The notes beneath the pieces were generated by a model. The model ran no database searches. It had not been told where the DNA came from and was given only the letters and a program-made list of their open reading frames with translations. From Alistipes sp. (GTDB taxonomy: Bacteria; Bacteroidota; Bacteroidia; Bacteroidales; Rikenellaceae): 64,000 nucleotides of DNA. Positions 53,651 through 63,191 of the stretch are shown here, in pieces; positions within the stretch are counted from its first letter, which is position 1; every line of letters starts with the position of its first letter. Location of the stretch: NCBI GenBank assembly GCA_017631035.1, contig JAGBUB010000038.1:1-64000 (forward strand), given 5' to 3'. Position numbers and translations under genes: made by a program.

Positions 53651-55909
53651 TTAGTTTGCCTTAAGCGAATCGGCCTCTGCGGCACGCTGTGCCTCTCGCT
53701 CCTGACGCGAACGCTCGGCTCGCTGACGTGCCAGGGCGCGGGTATCAACCCTCACATCCTGCACCAGAGGCTCCTCGGCAGGAATCTCACGCACGGGCTC
53801 AACAAGACCTCGGGCAACAAGCATAGCCTCCTTGTCGGGGTCAGCTCCACGGAACGCACGATACATATCCATTCCGTCACGGCTGCCACCACGTTCCAAA
53901 ACCTCACGGCGGAAGAGTTCAGCTGTCGGTCCATCGAACACGTCGCCACTCTCCACAAAGGCCTGATATGCATCTTTATCCAGCACCTCGGCCCAGATGT
54001 AGAAGTAGTAACCGGCCGAGTAGCCACCATCAAAGATGTGACTGAAGTAGGTGTATCGGTAGCGAGGCTCAATCTGCGAAATAAGACCTCGACGTCCAAC
54101 AAGCGACTCACGCTCGAAATCGGCCGTATTGACAAGCTCTGGGCTACGCAGCGAATGGATATCCATATCGGAGAGGGCTGCTGCAACCAACTCGGTGGTG
54201 TTGAAGCCCTCGTTGAAGGTCTTTGTGCGCTGAATCTTATGTATCAGCTCATCAGGCATCACATCTTCGCGACGATAGTGTACGGCATAGTGGCGCAACA
54301 TTTCGGGAGCAAAGGCCCAGTTCTCCATAATCTGCGACGGCAGCTCCACAAAGTCGCCCTCAACACCTGCCAGGCCATAATACTTGACCTGCGAAAAGAG
54401 CGTATGCAGAGCGTGACCAAACTCGTGGAAGAAGGTCTCGGTCTCGTCGATGGTAAGCAGGGCAGGTGAATTACCCACGGGGCGAGTGAAGTTGCAGACA
54501 ATGGTCGACACGGGCAACACTCGCTTGCCATCCTTGAAAGTTTGGTCGACGAACGAGCCACACCAAGCACCACCCTCCTTTCCGGCACGGGGGAAAAAGT
54601 CCATATAGAGCGCTCCAAGCGGAGTGTCATCGCCATCGATAACCTCATACACCTCGCACTCGGGGTGATACACGGGGGCCTTCAGCGGACGGAAGTTAAT
54701 ACCATACAAACGATTGCAAAGGAAGAAGATACCGCTCTTCACATTATCGAGCGAGAGATACTCTCGTACCTCCTCCTCTTTGAGGTTATAATCAGCCTGA
54801 CGAACCTTCTCGGCATAATACCACCAGTCCCACGACTCGAAGGTGGCATCGTTGCCATTGTCACGACGGAAGATATTCATCATTCGCTCCAACTCCTTCT
54901 TCGAACGCTCCAAAGCGGGAGTCCACACACCCTCCAGTAGTTCATACACAGCATCGGGCGTAGAGGCCATCTCGGCATCGGTAACGTAGTGAGCATAAGT
55001 CTCATAACCCAACAGGCGTGCCTTTTCATAACGCAGGCTTGCCATCTGAGCCACAATCTGATTATTGTCGTACTCATTGCCATTGTTTCCTCGCGCAAGA
55101 TAAGCCTTATAAATCTGCTCACGCAACGAACGGTCGCGAGCATAGGTCAGCAGAGGAATCATACTCGGCTTCTGCAATGTGAACACAAACTTATCGCGTT
55201 TACCCATAGACTCGGCCTGCTCTTTGGCGGCGTCACGCACCGAGGTGGGCACACCATCCAGCTCCTCGAGAGTGGTCTCCAACGTAAATGCGTTGGTCTC
55301 GGCCAAAAGGTTCTGACCAAACTGCACGCTGAGCGCCGACAAGCGCTCGTTAATCTGCTGAAGCGAGGCCTTATCCTCGGCAGAGAGCAGAGCACCCGAA
55401 CGCACGAAGTCTCGATATATCTTTTCCGTAAGACGCTTCTCATCGCCCTGCAGGCCCAGCTTCTCACGATTATCATAGACCGACTTTACTCTGGCAAAGA
55501 GTGCATCGCTCATTGCAATGGCATCGTAGTGAGTAGCCAGACGAGGGAATATCTGAGCCGAATACTCTTGCATCTGCTCGTTGGTCTCGGCCGAAGAAAG
55601 CAGGTCGAAGACAGTAGCGACACGTGCAAGCATATGACCCGAATTGTCGTATGCCAAGATGGTGTTTTCGAAAGTAGGCTCCTGTGTAGAGTTTACGATA
55701 GCCTCAATCTCCTGGTTGTGCTGCGACATACCTTGCTCGAAAGCGGGAGCATAGTGCTCCATCTGTATACGATCGAACGGCGGCACGCCATAGGGAGTAT
55801 CCCACTCCTGCTCAAAAAAGGGATTATCGGCAATCTCTGCACTCTTTTTACAAGAGGATATACTCATAATAAGCATTGTTAGTGCGAATAATGCAAAAAA
55901 GCGTTTCAT
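53651..55909 (-). CDS. Lipoprotein M3-family oligopeptidase (Dcp-like), copy 2 with tail
   Basis: The 752-residue protein has a lipoprotein signal (MSISSC), the shared N-terminal WDTPYGVPPFDRIQMEHYAPA, FPRAGKEGGAWCGSF and the zinc site FFHEFGHALHTLFS near residue 497. After the conserved FRGADPDKEAMLVARGL end it carries about 50 extra residues rich in Arg, Glu and Ala (ALARQRAERSRQEREAQRA), a likely helix not found in copy 1. It is the first gene of the M3-M3-GH43 operon and shares a palindromic promoter with rsmE. Confidence 0.92.
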   Translation of the reverse strand: MKRFFALFALTMLIMSISSCKKSAEIADNPFFEQEWDTPYGVPPFDRIQMEHYAPAFEQGMSQHNQEIEAIVNSTQEPTFENTILAYDNSGHMLARVATVFDLLSSAETNEQMQEYSAQIFPRLATHYDAIAMSDALFARVKSVYDNREKLGLQGDEKRLTEKIYRDFVRSGALLSAEDKASLQQINERLSALSVQFGQNLLAETNAFTLETTLEELDGVPTSVRDAAKEQAESMGKRDKFVFTLQKPSMIPLLTYARDRSLREQIYKAYLARGNNGNEYDNNQIVAQMASLRYEKARLLGYETYAHYVTDAEMASTPDAVYELLEGVWTPALERSKKELERMMNIFRRDNGNDATFESWDWWYYAEKVRQADYNLKEEEVREYLSLDNVKSGIFFLCNRLYGINFRPLKAPVYHPECEVYEVIDGDDTPLGALYMDFFPRAGKEGGAWCGSFVDQTFKDGKRVLPVSTIVCNFTRPVGNSPALLTIDETETFFHEFGHALHTLFSQVKYYGLAGVEGDFVELPSQIMENWAFAPEMLRHYAVHYRREDVMPDELIHKIQRTKTFNEGFNTTELVAAALSDMDIHSLRSPELVNTADFERESLVGRRGLISQIEPRYRYTYFSHIFDGGYSAGYYFYIWAEVLDKDAYQAFVESGDVFDGPTAELFRREVLERGGSRDGMDMYRAFRGADPDKEAMLVARGLVEPVREIPAEEPLVQDVRVDTRALARQRAERSRQEREAQRAAEADSLKAN

Positions 55910-55926
55910 CCTTAATATATATTTAA

Positions 55927-55942
55927 TAACTTTGCAAAGTTA
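55927..55942. promoter_or_regulatory. Palindromic double -7 element for rsmE and the M3 operon
   Basis: TAACTTTGCAAAGTTA is a perfect 16-bp palindrome, each half reading TAACTTTG on its own strand. Near-consensus -33 boxes exist on each side: TTTC at 55904 for the plus strand, and GTTG (55963-55966) on the minus strand at 20 bases. The two starts would overlap. Confidence 0.6.
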
Positions 55943-55959
55943 ATACTTAACCAAATCTT

Positions 55960-56670
55960 ATGCAACTATTTTACGCACCTGATGTAACTCTTCCCCTCTA
56001 TACGCTCAACGACGAGGAGTCAAAACACTGCGTACGCGTACTCCGTCTGCGTCAAGGCGACACGCTGCACCTAACCGATGGACGTGGTTCGCTGCACCGC
56101 TGTGAGATTGTTGAGGCACATCAGCACCACTGCACGGTGAAGATCGTGGAGACCCAAACCGAGTATGGCAAACTGCCCTACTCGCTGACTATGGCCGTTG
56201 CTCCCACAAAGAATATCGACCGCTACGAGTGGTTCTTAGAAAAGGCCACCGAGGTAGGCATCGACCGCATCGTACCCATCGAGTGCGACCACAGCGAGCG
56301 CCGCACCATAAAGCACGAACGCGAGGAGCGAGTGATAACCTCGGCTGTAAAGCAGTCTATCAAGGCATATCACCCTGTGCTCGACGCTATGACCGATGTA
56401 AAAGAACTTATCAGTGCTCCATTTGAGGGTCGTAAATTCATAGCCCACTGCGACTCTTCGTTTGAAAAACGAGATTATCTGCCATCAATTATTAAAAAAA
56501 CTGAAAATATTTTGATTTTAATTGGTCCAGAGGGTGATTTTTCTCCCGAAGAGATTAATTTTGCGCTCGAAAACGGGTTTGAGGCCATATCGCTCGGCAA
56601 TCAGCGACTGCGAACCGAAACGGCCGCTGTGGCTGCTACGGTGATGGTTGCCACCATAAACGGTATGTAA
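55960..56670 (+). CDS. rsmE: 16S rRNA (uracil-1498-N3)-methyltransferase
   Basis: The 236-residue SPOUT-fold protein has an N-terminal PUA-like region (HCVRVLRLRQGDTLHLTDGRG), KNIDRYEWFLEKATEVGIDRIVP and RRTIKHEREERVITSAVKQS. The knotted SAM site reads LIGPEGDFSPEEINFA, then ISLGNQRLRTETAAV. It methylates U1498 of 16S rRNA. The Hyf-like operon begins 45 bases downstream without a visible promoter, so readthrough from rsmE is likely. Confidence 0.95.
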   Translation: MQLFYAPDVTLPLYTLNDEESKHCVRVLRLRQGDTLHLTDGRGSLHRCEIVEAHQHHCTVKIVETQTEYGKLPYSLTMAVAPTKNIDRYEWFLEKATEVGIDRIVPIECDHSERRTIKHEREERVITSAVKQSIKAYHPVLDAMTDVKELISAPFEGRKFIAHCDSSFEKRDYLPSIIKKTENILILIGPEGDFSPEEINFALENGFEAISLGNQRLRTETAAVAATVMVATINGM

Positions 56671-56715
56671 AGCCCGACAAATTCCCAAGAAAGGTTAGTT
56701 AAATAAATAGAAGAA

Positions 56716-58704
56716 ATGTTTTACCTCACGTTACTTTTGGTTCTTTCGCTACTCGTTGGCGCCATCTTCGCAGCTCCGCTTCGCGGCAAGGTGTGGGTGG
56801 CATTTACCGCTGTAGCCATTGCAGCCATTACGGTAGCCGTGCCCTCGATTGGTGTGTTGGCTGGAACCCAGACCATCATTGTTGCGCACGACATACCCTC
56901 GATTTTGGGAGCGGGAATGTTATCGATAGATCCGCTCACGGCAGTTTTTCTGCTGGTCATTGCCATCGCGGGCGTAGCCACAATGCTCTACTCGCGTGGC
57001 TATATTGCATCGTATCTTAATAAGAAGTCACCGGCGCACATCTCGCTCCACTACACGGCTTTGGCCACACTCATCCTCTCGATGATGCTGGTGGTGATGG
57101 CCGACGGAGGATTCCTCTTCCTCTTTGCGTGGGAGCTGATGACCATCGCATCGTTTATCCTCATACTCTTCGACGCCGAGCGCGCCGAGGTGTTGCGTGC
57201 TGCATTGGCATACCTGATTATGATGCACGTAGGCTTCATCTTCCTTGTAGCGGGATTTGTGGGTCTGGAGTCAGCAACGGGTCTTACCTCGTTTGCTGCA
57301 ATGGCCGATTGTTTTGGCAATGGTGGCAACTTCGCAATCTTCATCCTCTTCCTCCTGGGATTTGGAATGAAGGCAGGTCTGTTCCCTATGCACGTATGGT
57401 TGCCCGAGGCACACCCCGCCGCTCCATCGCACGTATCGGCTATTATGTCGGGCGTGATGATTAAGACGGGTGTATATGGCGTGTTGCGTATCGTAAGCCA
57501 GATGAGCGTACCCGAGCAGATTCACACTGCAGGTGTTGTGATACTCGCCGCAGGTGTGGTAACAAGTCTGTGGGGTGTTATGTTGGCCGCTATGCAGAAC
57601 GACGTCAAGCGTCTGCTGGCATACTCAAGTATCGAGAACATAGGCGTGATTTTCATCGGCCTCGGCATTGCCTTGCTCGCACAGGCAGCTGGAAATACTA
57701 TGGTGGTGACACTTTCGATGTGCGGTGCTCTGCTCCACACCATCAACCACTCATTCTTCAAGTCGTTGCTCTTCTTCGGAGCGGGCAATCTATATTCGCA
57801 GATGCACACTACGCTGCTCGACCGTTTTGGTGGCGCAGCAAAGCATATGCCCGTTACGGCCATTTTGTTCCTTTTGGCAACGATGGCTATCTGCGCCCTG
57901 CCACCTTTGAATGGTTTTGTGGGCGAGTTCCTGATCTATTTGGGTATGCTGGGCAGTGTACGCGATGGTATAAACACTCTCTACGCCGCAGGTGGTATTA
58001 TGGCATTAGCACTGACAGGAGGTGTGGTGGTATTGGCTTTCACCAAGTTGTATAGCACCGTATTCCTTGGCTCACCCCGCCACCATCACGTTGCCGAGTC
58101 GGAGGAGGTTGATAGTCTGCGTATAGCGGCTATGGCAATCCCTGCGTTGGGTATCATCGCGATTGGTTTGTTCCCTCAGTACGCCATATGGGCCGTTGAG
58201 CGTGTGGCAAATGTATTGACAAATGGCCACAGCGTAATGGTTAATGCGGGTATCGTAACTACCCTCTCGCGTCTTTCGCTTACGGCCATTCTGCTGGTAA
58301 TCGTAATTGCTCTACTCTACACCATCAAGCATCGTGCACAGCGTCGTCGCACCATATCGGAAGGTCCTACGTGGGGTTGCGGTTTCACATCGCCCAACAT
58401 CCGTATGCAGTACACAGGTGAGTCGTTCTCGGAGGGTTTGCAGTCGATTGCAACATCGCTTACGCAGAACACCGTTGAGGGTCGTGCCGTCGGCAAGAGC
58501 GAGATATTCCCCTCATCACACAACTACAACGTGCGCCACAAGGATAAGATCGACCGCTTGCTTGCCGAGTGGTGGGTTGAGTTGTTGCGCATTATCAACA
58601 AACGTATGATGAACCTGCGCACGGGACGCATCAACAACTACATCCTATTTGCGCTGTTGTTCCTCATTGCTATTGTGGTTCTTTCACTCTTTAATCTGAT
58701 TTAA
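56716..58704 (+). CDS. hyfB: Hyf-like complex: HyfB/NuoL-type antiporter subunit
   Basis: The 662-residue membrane protein has the proton antiporter core (FAWELMTIASFILILFDAERAE, GFGMKAGLFPMHVWLPEAHPAAPSH, AYSSIENIGVIFIGLG, HTINHSFFKSLLFFGAG) with the conserved Glu and Lys residues of ion-pumping subunits. Its cytoplasmic C-terminal loop reads GPTWGCGFTSPNIRMQYTGES, as in HyfB. It would move protons or sodium ions across the inner membrane. It is the first gene of a set of six; nothing in this subunit looks damaged. Confidence 0.93.
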   Translation: MFYLTLLLVLSLLVGAIFAAPLRGKVWVAFTAVAIAAITVAVPSIGVLAGTQTIIVAHDIPSILGAGMLSIDPLTAVFLLVIAIAGVATMLYSRGYIASYLNKKSPAHISLHYTALATLILSMMLVVMADGGFLFLFAWELMTIASFILILFDAERAEVLRAALAYLIMMHVGFIFLVAGFVGLESATGLTSFAAMADCFGNGGNFAIFILFLLGFGMKAGLFPMHVWLPEAHPAAPSHVSAIMSGVMIKTGVYGVLRIVSQMSVPEQIHTAGVVILAAGVVTSLWGVMLAAMQNDVKRLLAYSSIENIGVIFIGLGIALLAQAAGNTMVVTLSMCGALLHTINHSFFKSLLFFGAGNLYSQMHTTLLDRFGGAAKHMPVTAILFLLATMAICALPPLNGFVGEFLIYLGMLGSVRDGINTLYAAGGIMALALTGGVVVLAFTKLYSTVFLGSPRHHHVAESEEVDSLRIAAMAIPALGIIAIGLFPQYAIWAVERVANVLTNGHSVMVNAGIVTTLSRLSLTAILLVIVIALLYTIKHRAQRRRTISEGPTWGCGFTSPNIRMQYTGESFSEGLQSIATSLTQNTVEGRAVGKSEIFPSSHNYNVRHKDKIDRLLAEWWVELLRIINKRMMNLRTGRINNYILFALLFLIAIVVLSLFNLI

Positions 58705-58707
58705 CGT

Positions 58708-59622
58708 ATGGGAATTGCACTTAACACACTTTTAATGATAGTGGTGGCCATTGCCATCCCCGGAGTGATTAACCGCACACGCGCAACGTTGGCTGGTCGC
58801 AAGGGTCTGCCCTTCACTCAGCACCTGCGCAACGTTGGCCTATTGCTTCGCAAGGGTTCGGTATACTCTACCACAACTACGGCTCTGTTCCGTATCGCAC
58901 CCGCCGTTTATTTGGGTGCTGCCATCGTAGCTATGCTCTTTATGCCCGTAGCCGACCTCTACCCCTTGATTTCGTTCGAGGGCGATATGATATGCTTTGC
59001 CTATACGTTGGCACTGGCTCGCGTGGCCATCATTCTTGCTGCTATGGATACAGGCTCCTCATTCGAGGGTATGGGAGCAGCACGTGAGGCGCTCTATGGT
59101 GCTTTGATTGAGCCTGCACTGATGATTGGCTTTGCTACACTGGCTATGTTCTGTGGCTACACTTCGTTTGCCGACATATTTGCTCACGAGCAGTCGTTCA
59201 ACCTGCATCTTACCATCGTGATGTTCCTCATCGCATATCTCTTCATCACCATCGCCTTCGTTGAGTCGGGTCGCGTGCCTGTGGATGATCCCCGCACACA
59301 CCTCGAGCTTACGATGATTCACGAGGTGATGTGTCTGGACTATAGTGGTGTAGATATGGGTATGATTCACATTGCCGGCTGGCTCAAGACAGCCTGCTTC
59401 TCGATGATTGCCGCCAACGCCATAGCTGCAACCTGCTGCTTCCACTGGTGGTTTGCCGTTCCGCTGGCTATTCTGCTCACAGGTTTGTCGATCGGTATTG
59501 TGGAATCGACACAGGCTCGTAACAAACTCGTTCGCAACACTACTTTCATTGTAACCATCTCTGCTCTGGCGGCGTTGATTTTCTTCATCGGCTTCCTGTT
59601 GCAGGCCGATATTAATATCTAA
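58708..59622 (+). CDS. hyfC: Hyf-like complex: HyfC/NuoH-type membrane anchor
   Basis: The 304-residue membrane protein has the NuoH-family segments PGVINRTRATLAGRKG, MDTGSSFEGMGAAREA and FVESGRVPVDDPRTHLELTMIHEVM. The last is the acidic loop next to the peripheral arm. It ties the redox arm to the pump modules. It lies three bases after hyfB and three before the next gene. The loop is fully conserved, so the arm probably still docks. Confidence 0.93.
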   Translation: MGIALNTLLMIVVAIAIPGVINRTRATLAGRKGLPFTQHLRNVGLLLRKGSVYSTTTTALFRIAPAVYLGAAIVAMLFMPVADLYPLISFEGDMICFAYTLALARVAIILAAMDTGSSFEGMGAAREALYGALIEPALMIGFATLAMFCGYTSFADIFAHEQSFNLHLTIVMFLIAYLFITIAFVESGRVPVDDPRTHLELTMIHEVMCLDYSGVDMGMIHIAGWLKTACFSMIAANAIAATCCFHWWFAVPLAILLTGLSIGIVESTQARNKLVRNTTFIVTISALAALIFFIGFLLQADINI

Positions 59623-59625
59623 GCT

Positions 59626-60255
59626 ATGTTACTGTCGTTAATCATTCTATACATCATTTCGCTCATATACATCTCAATGGTAGAGCGATTCCGCAACTAT
59701 GCCACCATCATCGCCTTTCAGGGTTGGATTCTGCTTGGCATTGCCCTGTTGCGCCTGCACTCGCTGAACTGGATGGAGCTCTCGTTCATCATCCTCGAGA
59801 CGCTCATCTTCAAGGCCGTTATCGTGCCTGCCATCCTGATGCGAGTAATTCGTCGAACCAAAATCAATCGCATAAACACCTCAGGACGTTCGCAGTTCAA
59901 CTCGCTCAGTCTATCGTTTGCGGCCCTGGTGGCCAGTGCAATCACCACCTACTATGTGGCCGACTCGTCGGTACATATGATATTCTTCGGTGTGGCGCTA
60001 TACGCCTTGCTGAGTGGATTGATTCTCATCGTTCTGCGCTCACGTATCTTTACCCATATGGTTGGATTCCTGGTAATCGAGAACGGAGTATTCCTCTTCT
60101 CGATGGCTATCGGTGTGGAGATGCCTATTTTGATTAATGCGGCCATTATGCTCGATATCTTGATGTCGGTGCTTATGCTGGGTATGTTTATGACCAAGGT
60201 CGGTAGCCAGATACACACCGATAATAGTGATTCGCTAACCTACGTAAAGGACTAA
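59626..60255 (+). CDS. hyfE: Hyf-like complex: HyfE-type membrane subunit
   Basis: The 209-residue protein has six or seven hydrophobic segments. It shows WMELSFIILETLIFKAVIVPAIL near residue 50 and FLVIENGVFLFSMAIGVEMP, then DILMSVLMLGMF, the NuoK-related pattern with two buried Glu residues. It is a channel subunit of HyfE type. It lies three bases after hyfC. Confidence 0.9.
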   Translation: MLLSLIILYIISLIYISMVERFRNYATIIAFQGWILLGIALLRLHSLNWMELSFIILETLIFKAVIVPAILMRVIRRTKINRINTSGRSQFNSLSLSFAALVASAITTYYVADSSVHMIFFGVALYALLSGLILIVLRSRIFTHMVGFLVIENGVFLFSMAIGVEMPILINAAIMLDILMSVLMLGMFMTKVGSQIHTDNSDSLTYVKD

Positions 60256-60259
60256 TGCT

Positions 60260-61663
60260 ATGATATATATATTCTTCGTAATATGGCTCGTTTTGGGAGC
60301 CGCAGTCTTTATTGCTCCGTCGCGTCGCATAGTTCATTTGCTCTGTGGCCTTTATATGGCCGTACACGCACTATTCGCCGCACTGATCACCTTTGGTGGC
60401 AACTATCAGACCACCTCGGGCGTATTCTTTACCTTCGACGAAGCGGGCACACTCTTCTATTTATTGTTGGGTGTTGTGGCAACGTTCGTACTGATTCACT
60501 CGCAGGAGTACCTCAAAGATGATAAGCTAAATAACTATCGCAAGTATTTCGCACTGCTAATACTGCTCACGACCTCGATTACTGGTGTCTATTTTGCCAA
60601 CAACATCGCCGTGACGTGGATTCTGCTTGAGACTACCACTTTGTGTAGCGCCGGTATCTTGTATCACCGCCACTCGAAGCAGACTCTTGAGGCTACGTGG
60701 AAGTATCTGTTCGTATGTTCGACAGGTATTGCCATTGCATATTTGGGTATTTTGTTGCTTTGCGCAGCGGCATCGAACTCGTCGCTAAACTATAACGACC
60801 TGCAGCAGCTTATCGTAAACGGCAATCCGTTGTATCTGAAGGCAGCCTTCCTGCTTATCCTTACGGGTTACAGTTGTAAGATGGAGATTTTCCCGCTCTA
60901 CACCATCGGCGTGGATGCCAACTTTGCTGCGCCTGCACCGGCATCGGCATTGATATCTACGGGCTTGGTAAATGCAGGCTTCTTGGCCATCTTCCGCATA
61001 TACCGACTCTTTGTCCACACGGCGGTATTCGAGTGGATACAGCACGTTATGCTCATCATCGGAGTATTGAGTCTGGGTGTTGGTGCCTTGTTCCTGCGAC
61101 GTACGAACAACTACAAGCGTTTCCTTTCGTACTCTACCGTTGAGAATATGGGTATCGTTGCCATCGGCTTGGGCGTGGGCGGCATAGGCATTTGGGCCGC
61201 TATGTTCCACGTCGTGTGCCACACACTCATCAAGAGTAGTCTGTTCCTGCAGATTGCAGTCGTGCGTCAGGTGTACAACGGCTATCGCATCAACCGAATT
61301 GGTGACTATATTAATATAAATAAGGTGGGAGCAATTGGCCTGCTCGCAGGTATGGTCGTAGTGCTGGCATTCCCCCCTTCACCACTCTTCATTTCGGAGT
61401 TGATGATTCTCAAGCAGACCATCGCCCAGACCGGCTGGTGGCTCATAGCACTCATCGTTTTGCTGTTGTGTGTTGTGGTCTACTCTATCTGCTTCCGCGT
61501 TATCAAGCTCTGCTATCAGCCCAATCAGGATGAGTTGCACCTCTCGAATATCAATCGTCGCCTGTCGTACAGCGCCCTGTCGCTGCTAGTTGTGGCAATC
61601 GTTTTGGGATTGTGGCAGCCCGAGTTTTTGAAGGAGCTTATTACCAACATCGTAACATTATAA
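60260..61663 (+). CDS. hyfF: Hyf-like complex: HyfF/NuoN-type antiporter subunit
   Basis: The 467-residue membrane protein has the second antiporter core (WILLETTTLCSAGILYHRHSK, GYSCKMEIFPLYTIGVDANFAAPAPASALISTG, YSTVENMGIVAIGLGVGG, HTLIKSSLFLQIA, FPPSPLFISELMIL). The key Glu and Lys positions of ion-pumping subunits are kept. Together with hyfB it gives the complex two antiporter modules. It starts five bases after the HyfE-type gene. Confidence 0.93.
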   Translation: MIYIFFVIWLVLGAAVFIAPSRRIVHLLCGLYMAVHALFAALITFGGNYQTTSGVFFTFDEAGTLFYLLLGVVATFVLIHSQEYLKDDKLNNYRKYFALLILLTTSITGVYFANNIAVTWILLETTTLCSAGILYHRHSKQTLEATWKYLFVCSTGIAIAYLGILLLCAAASNSSLNYNDLQQLIVNGNPLYLKAAFLLILTGYSCKMEIFPLYTIGVDANFAAPAPASALISTGLVNAGFLAIFRIYRLFVHTAVFEWIQHVMLIIGVLSLGVGALFLRRTNNYKRFLSYSTVENMGIVAIGLGVGGIGIWAAMFHVVCHTLIKSSLFLQIAVVRQVYNGYRINRIGDYININKVGAIGLLAGMVVVLAFPPSPLFISELMILKQTIAQTGWWLIALIVLLLCVVVYSICFRVIKLCYQPNQDELHLSNINRRLSYSALSLLVVAIVLGLWQPEFLKELITNIVTL

Positions 61664-61667
61664 CCCT

Positions 61668-63179
61668 ATGATATATCACATAACCGATAATCGTGCCAGC
61701 GCAGTAGCACTGAAGGATATACCCGAGGTGGACTATGCGGCCATATATAACGACCTGAAGGAGCGCTTGTGTGACGAACACTACCACGTCGCACACTACT
61801 TTGCGACACCCGAATCGTCGCGCCTGAAGTTCTACATCGTACTGCTCGATGACAAGGAGCAACGTGTGATGCTCACTTCGTTTGCTATGGAGTATTACGA
61901 AGAGGTGGCTCTGCCCTCGCTCACGGCAATCCATCCTGCCTTGCACGTCTTCGAGCGCGAGATAGCCGAGTTGTACAACGTAGAATTTGACTCTATGCCG
62001 TGGAACAAGCCTCTGCGCTTTCCCTTCAACCGTCGCAATCGCAACTCTACGATGGATAACTACCCCTTCTACAGCATCGATGGCGACTCATTGCACGAGG
62101 TGAATGTAGGACCCATCCACGCTGGTATCATCGAGCCGGGAGCATTCCGCTTCGTATGTAATGGTGAGAATGTGTTGCACCTGGAGATTGCTTTGGGTTA
62201 TCAGCACCGAGGCGTAGAGCACGAATTCACATCTACTGACAACCGCCTGCGCCAGACACTCCTTGCCGAGGGTATTGCCGGTGACAGCGCCGTATCGCAC
62301 GCAACGGCTTATGCAGCAACAATCGAGAAGTTGTGTGGCAAGAGTGCCGACTCAAACCTTTGGGTAGAGCGCACCGTAGCTCTTGAGCTGGAGCGTATGG
62401 CTATGCACATTGCCGACACCGGAGCCCTATCGATGGATGTAGCTTATCAGCTCGGACAGGTGGCCTCGGAGGCACTGCGTACGATGACCATCAACACCAC
62501 TCAGGCGTGGTGTGGCAACCGCTTTGGCAAAGGCCTTATTCGTCCCTGTGGCAGTAACAAACCTCTCACTGCTGAGAAGGCGGCTATGATTCGCGAGAAT
62601 GTAAGCGAGATTCGTCACCGCTACAGCGAAGTTGTCGACGATATCAAATCATCTCCTACGCTTCTCTCTCGTTTCGAGCAGTGTGGCATCGTGCCCAAGG
62701 CCGAGATGCAGCGCATCGGAGGTGTGGGTATGGCAGCCCGCGCAAGTGGCGTGAAACGAGATATTCGCTTGTCGCACCCCTATGCGGCTTATGGCTCGCA
62801 GATTGAGCACAATAGTATCAGACAGAGCGATGGTGATGTGATGTCGCGACTGATGATGCGCTGCAGCGAGGTACTGCAGTCGGCCGACTATATTGAGCAG
62901 TTGCTCGCATCGTATAAGCCCACTGAGATTTCACGTCCCGACTATGAGGCAGCACTTGCCCCCGAGTCGTTGGCCTTCTCACTACTGGAGGGTTGGCGAG
63001 GTGAGATATGCCACGTGGCAATCACCGACGCAGAGGGCAAGATTGCAACCTACAAAGTCAAGGACCCCAGCCTGCACAACTGGCTGGCATTGGCCATTGC
63101 AGTGCGTAGCGAGGGTATTTCCGATTTTCCCATTTGCAACAAGAGTTTTAACCTGTCGTACTGCGGTCACGACCTTTAA
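61668..63179 (+). CDS. Hyf-like complex: NuoC-NuoD-type large subunit without [NiFe] ligands
   Basis: The 503-residue protein fuses a NuoC-like region (about 1-125, HVFEREIAELYNVEF) to a NuoD/hydrogenase-large-subunit region (from VGPIHAGIIEPGAFRF at 148). The first metal motif of hydrogenases, RVCGICGFAHSTAY in HycE, reads GIAGDSAVSHATAY (202-215), with no Cys. The second, DPCxxC at the C-terminus, reads DFPICNKSFNLSYCGHDL, where the two Cys are nine residues apart. So no [NiFe] centre can form in the normal way. Ehr complexes are the nearest known type. Its partner small subunit follows after 12 bases. Confidence 0.9.
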   Translation: MIYHITDNRASAVALKDIPEVDYAAIYNDLKERLCDEHYHVAHYFATPESSRLKFYIVLLDDKEQRVMLTSFAMEYYEEVALPSLTAIHPALHVFEREIAELYNVEFDSMPWNKPLRFPFNRRNRNSTMDNYPFYSIDGDSLHEVNVGPIHAGIIEPGAFRFVCNGENVLHLEIALGYQHRGVEHEFTSTDNRLRQTLLAEGIAGDSAVSHATAYAATIEKLCGKSADSNLWVERTVALELERMAMHIADTGALSMDVAYQLGQVASEALRTMTINTTQAWCGNRFGKGLIRPCGSNKPLTAEKAAMIRENVSEIRHRYSEVVDDIKSSPTLLSRFEQCGIVPKAEMQRIGGVGMAARASGVKRDIRLSHPYAAYGSQIEHNSIRQSDGDVMSRLMMRCSEVLQSADYIEQLLASYKPTEISRPDYEAALAPESLAFSLLEGWRGEICHVAITDAEGKIATYKVKDPSLHNWLALAIAVRSEGISDFPICNKSFNLSYCGHDL

Positions 63180-63191
63180 TCTTACAAGAGT

